Shown here one piece after another: positions 7,731 to 15,797 of a DNA stretch of 64,000 bases. How positions within the stretch are numbered: the stretch's first letter is position 1; every line of letters starts with the position of its first letter. The notes beneath the pieces were generated by a model. The model did not search any database and had not been told where the DNA came from. It saw nothing but the letters and a program-made list of their open reading frames with translations. Origin of the DNA: Maribacter huludaoensis (GTDB lineage Bacteria > Bacteroidota > Bacteroidia > Flavobacteriales > Flavobacteriaceae); contig NZ_JARKMS010000005.1 in the NCBI RefSeq assembly GCF_029350945.1, positions 41,670-105,669 on the forward strand, given 5' to 3'. The position numbers were made by a program, and so were the translations under genes.

Positions 7731-10139
7731 TTAATGAAAACAATTTGTTCCTATTGGCGACCCATCAGGAATTTTTGGCGAAGGTATCACTTTGAACAAT
7801 TCTGGGCGTGCCCTAAAAGAGTTAATCCTCCTAACCATTTCCGCACTTATAGCAGATGTCCCAGAATCTTTTTCCAACAGAGCACTTAATTCCGTTAATT
7901 TTTGAGATGCAATTGCATTTACCTGTGGATGCACATTGGTGTGCCCTGCCAAGTTCATAATATGATGCAATACCCTAAAATTAATAATAGTCTGCGCTTC
8001 GTTCAAATATGCGTCTTTCTGTTTATTATTAATAGTCGATGCTATTAATTTATTAAACACATCATCTAATCCTAAATTTCCTTGATCAATAGCTTTTTGC
8101 TGAATAAGCCTAGAAGCTTTCTCTGGATGCAATAAAAACTTCAAGGTCATATCCGAAGCAGTTTCTACCGCAGACAATGCATCAAAAGAAACTCCTGTTT
8201 TACCTTTTATAGACTCTCTTTTACGGGGAGTACCAAAAGATCTTGGAGGAAACAAGCTTAACTTATCCTTAGGTATGGCCAATTCATTTGCGTCTAAAGT
8301 TTTTAAAACACTTCTTAATGCCTTCTCTTGCATCTCTTTACCAGCAATAGCTACAACTTCTTGCCCATCACCTTTTATTGCATAATTATATTCTAATCCG
8401 CCTATAACCTTTGCTACACCTTCCGTTTGATATCTATGAAAGAAATAAAGCGGAACAAATACGTCTTCTAAAACGGAATACGGTGTACCTTCTTTAATAT
8501 TATCAACAGAGAAATTGTTTATAGCCACCTTGCGCAGTTTTAACATATCATCTAATTCTTTGCTAACATCTGTACCATTATCCCAAAGGTGTGCCAACAC
8601 ATGTGCGCTACCTTGCGGGCGTGCATCTTGATCGGTTATATATCGTAATCCGTCCGCTTTTGCTTTATCTAGAATTTTATTCAAACCTTCCTGCTCATTT
8701 TCACCATCGTTAAAATCTTGATAGGAATAAGCAACCGTAACCTTGTCCCAATCTCCTATGCCTACTTCATATGCCTTAGAAAATTCAACCTTACCATCGT
8801 TTAAGGTAAATTGTGGATGCGGATAATCCATAACCGATGATTTACCGGTTGTACTTGCCGCGTAATTGTGGGCAAAACCCAAGGTATGACCAATTTCATG
8901 AGCAGATAATTGACGAATACGTGCAATGGCCATTTCTAACATTGGTTGGTAATTATCATCTCTTTCCGCAAAAGGTCTATTCATCAATGCCTGGGCAATC
9001 AAGAAATCTTGTCGTATTCTCAAGCTACCTAGACTAACATGACCTTTCATAATTTCACCAGTTCTGGGATCTGTTATACTACTACCATAGCTCCACCCTC
9101 TTGTAGAGCGGTGTACCCATTGTATTACATTGTACCTAACATCTAGGGGGTCGGCATCATCGGGTAGCATTTTAATTTGAAAAGCATCTTTATAGCCAAT
9201 TGCTTCAAAAGCTTGGTTCCACCAACGGCCACCTTCTAAAAGTGCAGACCTAACAGGCTCTGGCGTGCCGTTATCCAAATAATAAATAATAGGCTCGACC
9301 GCCTCACTGACCGCTGCAGTAGGGTTCTTTTTCTCTAAACGATGCCTTCTAATAAATTGCTTTAAAATATTAGATTCCACTGGGGTGGCATAATCATAAT
9401 AGCTAAAAGGAGATGAACCGGACCTAGGATCAAACACTCTTTTTTTATACTTATTATCAGGTAACGCTATAAAAGAATGATGCTCTGCAACGGTAACCAG
9501 ATCTGCATTGGGTGCAACACTCCTTATATAACTACCTGTTGCCTGACCTTTAAATGTCAACGTAACATCGAACTCAACATTTTTAGGAAATGCCTTCGTC
9601 CTTTCTAAAGCAAAGGCACTTTTAGATTTATCCAGACTATAAAAACCTTGCTCGGTTCTTTTTAATCGGTTAGACACACCATGGGCATCTTGCATTAAAA
9701 AATCGGTGATATCAATTATATATTTACCGTCCTTCTCTTCTATTATTGGAAAACCGAACAATATTGATTTTGCAAATGCTTGCTCAACAGATTTACGCTC
9801 TAATTCATTTTCGGTAATTGCCCTATACTTTAAGTTAGGCTGAACCAAAAGTAATTTGTTACCGGCTTTTTTAAAAAATACCACCTGCTCATCGCCAAGC
9901 TGACCACGATCCAAACCAATATCATTACTACCAATGCCGCTACTTAAAGCATACACATATAAGAATTCTTCTTCTAAATTATCTACCTCTAAAAAAATCT
10001 TATCAGTGTTAGCGTCGTAATAAAAATCATAAAGTCCCTCGTACTTTACAAAATTTTTCTTTTGGTCGTTAAACTGTGCAAACAACATATTAAAGGACAG
10101 TAGTACCAACCCTAAAAAAAGTGCGTAGTTTTTTCTCAT
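7731..10139 (-). CDS. Exported zinc-dependent metalloprotease (DUF5117/DUF4953 type)
   Basis: The 802-residue protein has a signal peptide ending near LFAQ (residue 22), an N-terminal beta-rich DUF5117-like region (about 30-210) and a metzincin catalytic part. The zinc site HEIGHTLGFAH (414-424) supplies three histidines and the general base E415, and SVMDYP (435-440) forms the Met-turn. The C-terminal ~300 residues match the helical DUF4953 region in character. Such proteins are abundant in Bacteroidota and probably act in the periplasm or outside the cell; their substrates are unknown. Confidence 0.9.
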   Translation of the reverse strand: MRKNYALFLGLVLLSFNMLFAQFNDQKKNFVKYEGLYDFYYDANTDKIFLEVDNLEEEFLYVYALSSGIGSNDIGLDRGQLGDEQVVFFKKAGNKLLLVQPNLKYRAITENELERKSVEQAFAKSILFGFPIIEEKDGKYIIDITDFLMQDAHGVSNRLKRTEQGFYSLDKSKSAFALERTKAFPKNVEFDVTLTFKGQATGSYIRSVAPNADLVTVAEHHSFIALPDNKYKKRVFDPRSGSSPFSYYDYATPVESNILKQFIRRHRLEKKNPTAAVSEAVEPIIYYLDNGTPEPVRSALLEGGRWWNQAFEAIGYKDAFQIKMLPDDADPLDVRYNVIQWVHRSTRGWSYGSSITDPRTGEIMKGHVSLGSLRIRQDFLIAQALMNRPFAERDDNYQPMLEMAIARIRQLSAHEIGHTLGFAHNYAASTTGKSSVMDYPHPQFTLNDGKVEFSKAYEVGIGDWDKVTVAYSYQDFNDGENEQEGLNKILDKAKADGLRYITDQDARPQGSAHVLAHLWDNGTDVSKELDDMLKLRKVAINNFSVDNIKEGTPYSVLEDVFVPLYFFHRYQTEGVAKVIGGLEYNYAIKGDGQEVVAIAGKEMQEKALRSVLKTLDANELAIPKDKLSLFPPRSFGTPRKRESIKGKTGVSFDALSAVETASDMTLKFLLHPEKASRLIQQKAIDQGNLGLDDVFNKLIASTINNKQKDAYLNEAQTIINFRVLHHIMNLAGHTNVHPQVNAIASQKLTELSALLEKDSGTSAISAEMVRRINSFRARPELFKVIPSPKIPDGSPIGTNCFH

Positions 10140-10332
10140 TTTCTATAAGTTTTGCTTAAAAGTATTGAAAAACTAACGAACCAAAAACAAGAGCAACTAA
10201 CTAAATTATAAAAATCATTCTTGTTAAAAAACCTACAGAATAATTATAGAATAAAGAAAATTACTGTCGATTATTACAGAAATGCCATTTGTTTATTGCT
10301 TTTTATCCTGTACCTTTTACAAAAGAATATAT

Positions 10333-11796
10333 ATGACCAATATTGAAAATCAAATTTTCTCTTCTTATCAAAGAAACCCAGACCTATATGATGAAATCTA
10401 TGATAAGAACGGAAAAATAAAGGGGGTATATCAAAAACTGTTCAACCTTTATGGCGAACATTCCATTAACGATTATGTTTCTTTGAACAACAAGGCAAAA
10501 TCATCCTTTTTCAATCAGGGTATTACTTTTCAAGTATATGGCGATAAGAATGTTCAAGAAAAGATTTTTCCGTTCGATTTATTTCCTAGAATTATCGACC
10601 CCGTGGATTGGGACATAATAGAACGCGGGTCTATACAAAGAAGCAAGGCTCTTAACTTATTTCTTTGGGATATATATCACGATAAAAAAATATTAAGAGA
10701 CAATATTGTTCCTATAGATTTGATAACGTCATCTGCCAACTATTTAGATCAGATGAACGGAATAAATCCGCCTGGCGGCATTTACAACCACATATCCGGC
10801 ACGGATGTCATTAAACATAAGGACGGTAAATATTATGTCCTTGAAGATAATATTAGATGCCCTTCTGGCGTAAGCTATGTCATATGTAACCGCACAGCAC
10901 TTAAAAAGGCCCTATTTGGGGTATTCAACCACTACCAAACACACACCGTTACCAATTATGCCGAAAATTTATTAGAACTCCTAGAGTCTGTAAAACCCAA
11001 AGGTGTGGATATACCCAATGTAGTAGTCATAACACCAGGTATGTACAACTCGGCATTTTATGAACACTCATACTTGGCCAAAACTATGGGAGTTGAATTG
11101 GTAGAGGGCCGAGATCTTTTTGTAGAAAATGATTTTGTTTACATGAAGACCATAAAGGGACCGGAGAAGGTAGATGTTATTTATAGAAGAATAGACGATC
11201 AATTTATAGACCCATTAGAGTTTAACCCAGATTCTGTTTTAGGCGTACCAGGCCTGTTCGCTGCATATAAAAAAGGAAACGTGACTCTTGCTAACGCGCC
11301 CGGCACCGGTGTAGCAGATGACAAGGCGGTCTACACCTACATGCCAAAGATCATTAAATATTACCTAAATGAAGAACCAATTTTAAACAATGTCCACACC
11401 TACCACTGCAGTAGACCAGATGAATTAAAATATGTTCTTGAGCATATTCATGAATTAGTGATCAAACCTGTAGATGAAGCTGGCGGTTATGGTATTTCTA
11501 TAGGAAATAGGTTGACCAAATCAGAAATAGAAAAGGTTAAGGCCGAAGTCAAGGCAAGCCCAAGAAAATATGTAGCACAACCTATAATGTCCTTGTCCGT
11601 TCACCCAACATATATAGACGACTCTGAGTCTTTTGAACAACGACACGTAGATTTAAGAACATTTACAGTACTTGGCAAGGACAAAGAATTTGTTTTAAAA
11701 GGCGGATTGACACGTGTAGCATTAAAGAAAGGAAACTTAATAGTCAATTCATCTCAAGGAGGTGGATCAAAAGACACCTGGGTACTAAAAAAATAA
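10333..11796 (+). CDS. Circularly permuted type 2 ATP-grasp protein (amidoligase-like)
   Basis: I start at ATG 10333 rather than the in-frame ATG at 10282, because the 17 extra residues (Cys and aromatic rich) do not look conserved. The 487-residue protein contains family features: GGIYNHISGTDV, VLEDNIRCPSGVSYV, the nucleotide-binding strand ELVIKPVDEAGGYGISIG and a final NSSQGGGSKDTWVL. DUF404/DUF407 proteins of this class are thought to form peptide-like amide bonds using ATP. It is the first gene of an operon with an alpha-E protein (9-bp gap) and a transglutaminase, the arrangement described by Iyer and co-workers for amidoligase systems. The product of this operon is not known. Confidence 0.9.
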   Translation: MTNIENQIFSSYQRNPDLYDEIYDKNGKIKGVYQKLFNLYGEHSINDYVSLNNKAKSSFFNQGITFQVYGDKNVQEKIFPFDLFPRIIDPVDWDIIERGSIQRSKALNLFLWDIYHDKKILRDNIVPIDLITSSANYLDQMNGINPPGGIYNHISGTDVIKHKDGKYYVLEDNIRCPSGVSYVICNRTALKKALFGVFNHYQTHTVTNYAENLLELLESVKPKGVDIPNVVVITPGMYNSAFYEHSYLAKTMGVELVEGRDLFVENDFVYMKTIKGPEKVDVIYRRIDDQFIDPLEFNPDSVLGVPGLFAAYKKGNVTLANAPGTGVADDKAVYTYMPKIIKYYLNEEPILNNVHTYHCSRPDELKYVLEHIHELVIKPVDEAGGYGISIGNRLTKSEIEKVKAEVKASPRKYVAQPIMSLSVHPTYIDDSESFEQRHVDLRTFTVLGKDKEFVLKGGLTRVALKKGNLIVNSSQGGGSKDTWVLKK

Positions 11797-11805
11797 AGAA
11801 ATTAT

Positions 11806-12753
11806 ATGTTAGCAAGAGTTGCCAATAATCTATTTTGGATGGGACGTTATATTGAACGTTCAGAACACGTAGCAAGATATTTAAATGTAAATTACTTTTC
11901 ATCATTAGATGCTCCCAATATAAAATCACAAGACCGCCAGTTTGTTTTGCGCTCTATGTTATTTATGGTTGGCGATCCGGAAAAAGATGACAAGAAATTT
12001 TTAAAGGAAGAAGATGTTCTGTACAAAATTGGGCTAGACCCCAACTATAGTTCATCTATTATCAACAACATTAAATTTGCACGTGAGAATGCCAATAGCG
12101 CTAGAGATTTAATTTCTACAGAACTATATGAGGCAATTAATAAGTTCTACCATTTTGTCATCAACTACCCTAAAGAAGTATTTGTAAAAAACGGCCTTCA
12201 CGAATTTACTACCCATGTAGCAGAAATGACAGATATTCTAAGAGGAAAGATTCGTGGCACATTATTACATGATGCAACGTATGCAATCATTTCTATGGGT
12301 ATAAATATAGAGCGAGCAACTCAAATAACCAGAATGATAAATGCCAAGTTTAATGATGCAATGTTATCACAAGGTGGGGAGAACGAGAGATTTAGAAAAA
12401 GTTTTGAATGGACCACCCTTTTAAAATGTGCAGAATCTTATGATATGATGCGCAGGTTCTATAAAAAAACACCTACAAGCATTACTACATTAGAGTTTTT
12501 GATCCTAAATCCCAACTGCCCTAGATCGGTAATGAATTCGTTAAACCAGGTCAACCAACATGTTAAGATTTTAAACCCTGAAAAACGATATAACAAGGAC
12601 TCAACAGCTTTTTTAATTGGTAGGGTAAGATCAGAATATGAATTTAAATATATTGAAGAAATAGATGAAGATATTAAATCATTTATTGAAGACATTTTAA
12701 AAAGTCTTGTTGATATAAGCAACAAGGTAGATGAAGAGTTTTTTAACTATTAA
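11806..12753 (+). CDS. Alpha-E domain protein (DUF403)
   Basis: The 315-residue all-helical protein begins with the family hallmark MLARVANNLFWMGRYIERSEH, here seen with ARVANNLFWMGRY and the ERSEHVARYL helix. A second conserved patch is NSARDLIS (about 96-103). The family always travels with circularly permuted ATP-grasp and transglutaminase genes and has no proven enzymatic role; it may be a scaffold or carrier-like partner. It follows the ATP-grasp gene by 9 bp and precedes the transglutaminase gene by 28 bp. Confidence 0.9.
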   Translation: MLARVANNLFWMGRYIERSEHVARYLNVNYFSSLDAPNIKSQDRQFVLRSMLFMVGDPEKDDKKFLKEEDVLYKIGLDPNYSSSIINNIKFARENANSARDLISTELYEAINKFYHFVINYPKEVFVKNGLHEFTTHVAEMTDILRGKIRGTLLHDATYAIISMGINIERATQITRMINAKFNDAMLSQGGENERFRKSFEWTTLLKCAESYDMMRRFYKKTPTSITTLEFLILNPNCPRSVMNSLNQVNQHVKILNPEKRYNKDSTAFLIGRVRSEYEFKYIEEIDEDIKSFIEDILKSLVDISNKVDEEFFNY

Positions 12754-12768
12754 GAGGGCAAAATAAGG

Positions 12769-12776
12769 TATATTTG
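12769..12776 (+). promoter_or_regulatory. TANNTTTG -7 box just upstream of the transglutaminase gene
   Basis: TATATTTG matches the Bacteroidota -7 consensus exactly. It begins 13 nt before the ATG at 12782, so initiation here would give a leaderless or nearly leaderless mRNA. No TTTG -33 element is visible at the normal distance, so this is weak. Confidence 0.25.
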
Positions 12777-12781
12777 TTCTT

Positions 12782-13633
12782 ATGCCGAGAGAATTTGAGA
12801 TTACCTATAGTGCAACCAATGTTTATGATGAATGGGTTTATGATGCACATTGGCAATTTTTAATAATTCCTGTGGAAAATGAGACCCAGCATGAGGTAGA
12901 AATTGAATTTAGCAATTCGCAATATGCAATTACCGAGAATTCCATTAACGGTTATGGCTTTAAAACGTTGCGAGTTCACCCTAAAAAAAAATTCAAAGAA
13001 ATTTCATTTGAAGCAAAGTTTAAGTTTTTAAAAGAAGAAATAGATCCTTACAATTTTAAAATTAACTTAGACAAATCATCAGCTTACGATACACTGCAAA
13101 ATTTAGGTTTTAAAATTACCCATGAACGCTTTTTAAAAGCTACCACTTACACCACAATTAAAAATACGGAAGAGCAATTATTTAGGTTTAATAATTCATT
13201 GTCCATTTTCGATAATCTTGTATCGTTAAATAATTTTACTTTTAATTACATCAAATTCACCACAGGTGCCACAGAAGTGAATACCCTGTTAAAAGATATT
13301 ATTTCTAAGCAAAAAGGTGTATGTCAAGATTTTGCGCATCTTTTCTGTGCATTATCACGTAGTAACGGTATACCTACCCGATATGTAAGTGGTTACCTTG
13401 ATCAAAATAACAATTACCAAGGAGATTCTCAAATGCACGCATGGGTAGAATCATATATACCTGAAATTGGATGGAAAGGTTTTGACCCTACAAATAATAT
13501 TTTGGCCAATACGAACCATATTAAAGTTTGTCACGGTAAGGACTATAATGACTGTGCCCCGTTAAAGGGAATAATACATTCTCACGGCAAGAACAAGACA
13601 ATACACTCGGTAACCGTAGAAAGTCAACAATAG
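12782..13633 (+). CDS. Transglutaminase-like cysteine protease/ligase (BTLCP N-terminal type)
   Basis: The 283-residue protein has a bacterial transglutaminase N-terminal beta domain (about 1-95) followed by the papain-like core. The triad is C181 in KGVCQDFAH, H219 in SQMHAWVE and D235 in GFDPTNN. No signal peptide is present, so it is cytoplasmic. Third gene of the ATP-grasp/alpha-E operon; enzymes of this set are proposed to cleave, form or transfer amide bonds on the ATP-grasp product. A self-standing bacterial proteasome-like Anbu gene, often found in such clusters, is absent: prfB comes next. Confidence 0.9.
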   Translation: MPREFEITYSATNVYDEWVYDAHWQFLIIPVENETQHEVEIEFSNSQYAITENSINGYGFKTLRVHPKKKFKEISFEAKFKFLKEEIDPYNFKINLDKSSAYDTLQNLGFKITHERFLKATTYTTIKNTEEQLFRFNNSLSIFDNLVSLNNFTFNYIKFTTGATEVNTLLKDIISKQKGVCQDFAHLFCALSRSNGIPTRYVSGYLDQNNNYQGDSQMHAWVESYIPEIGWKGFDPTNNILANTNHIKVCHGKDYNDCAPLKGIIHSHGKNKTIHSVTVESQQ

Positions 13634-13696
13634 GTATTCTAAAATATCTGCTATGATTATTTAAAAGAGTATTATTTTTACCCAAAATAGAATTGT

Positions 13697-14798
13697 ATGA
13701 ACATAAGTACAGACCATTACAAAGGTCTTATAGATCGCCTTGGTGCGTTAAGGAGGTATCTTTGACATTGATGCCAAATTAATAGAAATAGAGAACGAGC
13801 AAGAGAAAACCTTGGCTCCTGATTTTTGGGACAATCCCCAAGAGGCACAGGCACATATGAAATTTATCCAATCAAAAAAGCAATGGGTAGATGATTACGA
13901 AGCCGCACAATTACTAGTAGCAGATTTGGAGGTATTGATCGAATTTCAACAAGAAGGCGAAGTTTCTGAAGAAGAGGTTGAACGCCAATATGAAAAAGCG
14001 GTCAATACGCTAGAAAAGATGGAGTTCAAGAATATGCTTTCTGAAGAAGGTGATGAACTACCGGCTGTACTTCAAATTACCGCAGGAGCAGGTGGTACTG
14101 AAAGCTGCGATTGGGCAGCTATGCTTATGCGCATGTACATGATGTGGGCAGAAAAGAACGGTTATAAAATTAAAGAGCTCAACTATCAGGAAGGAGATGT
14201 TGCCGGTATTAAAACAGTAACATTGGAAATTGACGGTGAATTTGCTTTTGGCTGGCTAAAGGGTGAAAATGGTGTACATCGTCTAGTGCGCATATCGCCT
14301 TTTGACAGTAACGCAAAAAGACACACTTCTTTTGTATCTGTATACGTATACCCTTTGGTAGATGATAGTATAGAAGTAGATGTCAACCCTGCTGATATTA
14401 CCATAACCACAGCTAGATCAAGCGGTGCGGGAGGACAAAATGTAAACAAAGTTGAGACGAAAGTACAACTGACCCACCACCCTACCGGAATTCAAATTTC
14501 TTGTTCGGACAGTAGAAGTCAACATGATAACAGGGCTACGGCAATGAAAATGCTAAAATCTCAATTGTACGAAATAGAACTTCGAAAAAAGATGGAAGCG
14601 CGTCAAGAAATTGAATCCTCTAAAATGAAGATCGAATGGGGTTCTCAAATCAGAAATTATGTTATGCATCCATACAAATTGGTAAAGGATGTAAGAACAG
14701 GTCAGGAAACAGGTAATGTCGACAACGTTATGGATGGCGATATAGACCAATTTCTAAAAGCCTATTTAATGATGATGGGACAAAAAGAAGAAGAATGA
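13697..14798 (+). CDS. prfB: Peptide chain release factor 2, expressed by programmed +1 frameshift
   Basis: Translation starts at ATG 13697 and reads 22 codons to an in-frame TGA at 13763-13765. A +1 shift at CTT-TGA-C moves into the frame that stays open to 14798, giving about 366 residues, the usual RF2 length. Downstream motifs confirm RF2: SPFDSN with the SPF anticodon-like tripeptide and GAGGQNVNK with the catalytic GGQ. The protein recognises UGA and UAA in the ribosomal A site. Frameshifting autoregulates it: low RF2 slows decoding of the UGA and allows the shift. A simple ORF caller would wrongly start the gene at TTG 13812. Confidence 0.96.
13751..13766 (+). promoter_or_regulatory. 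RF2 programmed +1 frameshift site
   Basis: The stretch AGGAGGTATCTTTGAC has all parts of the classical site: an internal Shine-Dalgarno-like AGGAGG, a 3-nt spacer TAT, the slippery CTT codon, the UGA stop and a following C that weakens termination. This Shine-Dalgarno-like sequence is notable in a phylum that rarely uses such sequences for initiation. Confidence 0.95.
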
Positions 14799-14803
14799 AA
14801 GTA

Positions 14804-14837
14804 ATATCTCTGCTTGTTTATAAACCTGCAGAGATAT
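14804..14837 (+). other. Long two-part hairpin between prfB and the ArsC-like gene
   Basis: Arms ATATCTCTGC (14804-14813) and GCAGAGATAT (14828-14837) pair perfectly, and the loop contains a further palindrome GTTTATAAAC. No T run follows, so it is not a standard terminator. It may act as an RNA processing or stability structure. Confidence 0.5.
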
Positions 14838-14861
14838 CCATAATTTAAAGTAATACACATA

Positions 14862-15206
14862 ATGATTAAAATATATCACAATTCTAGATGCAGTAAATCT
14901 AGAGAAGGACTTAAAGTACTTGAAAATTCTGGCAAGAAATTTGAAGTGGTCAAGTATTTAGAAGACATACCAACAAAAGACGAGTTGCGAAATATTATTA
15001 GCTGTTTAGGTATAAAGCCAATTAATTTAGTACGTAAATCAGAAGCAATTTGGAAAGAAAAATTTAGAAATCTACCGCTAAATGATGAGGAAATATTAGA
15101 CGCAATGATCGCATACCCTAAGCTTATAGAAAGACCTATTGTAATAAATGGCAATAGCGCGGTAATTGGCAGACCATCTTCTAATATAGATGAATTGTTA
15201 AAATAA
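14862..15206 (+). CDS. ArsC/Spx-family reductase (arsenate reductase-like)
   Basis: A 114-residue thioredoxin-fold protein with NSRCSKSREGL at the N-terminus: C10 is the catalytic cysteine of the glutaredoxin-linked ArsC family. Arg residues expected for oxyanion binding follow in VRKSE (around 58-62) and in RPIVI and IGRPS (near 90-105). These signatures fit arsenate reductase, which passes electrons to arsenate to give arsenite. No arsenite exporter or arsR lies nearby, so it may serve another thiol-exchange role; YffB-like proteins are an alternative. Confidence 0.85.
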   Translation: MIKIYHNSRCSKSREGLKVLENSGKKFEVVKYLEDIPTKDELRNIISCLGIKPINLVRKSEAIWKEKFRNLPLNDEEILDAMIAYPKLIERPIVINGNSAVIGRPSSNIDELLK

Positions 15207-15281
15207 GGATCAGCATAATTATCTTAACAAACAATTAACCATTTTCAGTTAAACCATTATAAAACTTTATAATCTAAACAC

Positions 15282-15797
15282 ATGAAAAAAGTAATAAAAT
15301 ATAGCCCTCTAAAAGTTTTTGCGTTGCTATTAATTCTTTTGGGAAGTTCTGAAATTTACGCGCAATACGGTTATGGCAATAACGGTTACGGATCACGCGG
15401 TGGTTACGGTTATGGTAGACAAAGAAGTTCTATACCGCAGGCACAAGCACCCGCAGAAGAACCAAAACCTAAAACCGCAGAAGAATTGGTAGACGGTGAA
15501 ATGCCAAGAATTACGGAAGCACTAGCGTTAAATGAATTTGAACAGGCCGTTTTAAGTTCTATTTTAAAGAAATATGTGCAAGAACGCATAGAGGCTCAAA
15601 TTCTTAAACTACCGCCGGAGAAAATGGCAGAAGTTTATGAAAACATTACAAAAAGGCAAGACGAAGAGTTAAAAGCAGGTTTGCCCTTAGAAAAGTACGA
15701 AGCTTTTGTTGCACTTCAGAAAGATGGTGTATCAAAAACTTTAAAGAAGAATAAAAAGAAGAAAAAAGAAAAACGAAAGAAATCTAAAACCGAATAA
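15282..15797 (+). CDS. Exported Gly/Tyr-rich protein with lysine-rich tail, function unknown
   Basis: The 171-residue protein has a signal peptide ending near IYAQ (residue 28), then a Gly/Tyr/Asn-rich low-complexity stretch (about 29-47), a Pro/Ala linker, a helical middle with EFEQAVLSSILKKYVQERIEAQ, and a C-terminal tail that is almost all Lys/Arg/Glu (from about 152). Its stop codon directly abuts the ATG of the outer-membrane receptor, so the two are co-translated. The helical part resembles small exported helper proteins of Bacteroidota barrels, but I cannot assign a family. The basic tail and the acidic tail of the next protein may pair. Confidence 0.75.
   Translation: MKKVIKYSPLKVFALLLILLGSSEIYAQYGYGNNGYGSRGGYGYGRQRSSIPQAQAPAEEPKPKTAEELVDGEMPRITEALALNEFEQAVLSSILKKYVQERIEAQILKLPPEKMAEVYENITKRQDEELKAGLPLEKYEAFVALQKDGVSKTLKKNKKKKKEKRKKSKTE

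Noticed and set aside
10282..10332. Longer N-terminus for the ATP-grasp protein from ATG 10282
   Set aside because: The extra 17 residues (Cys and aromatics) are unlike the family start, and the ATG at 10333 fits better.
11551..11585. GGCAAGCCC inside the ATP-grasp gene as a third repeat copy
   Set aside because: Only the core matches. The TAAAACACCT start and second core at 44 bp are missing, and the bases encode conserved protein.
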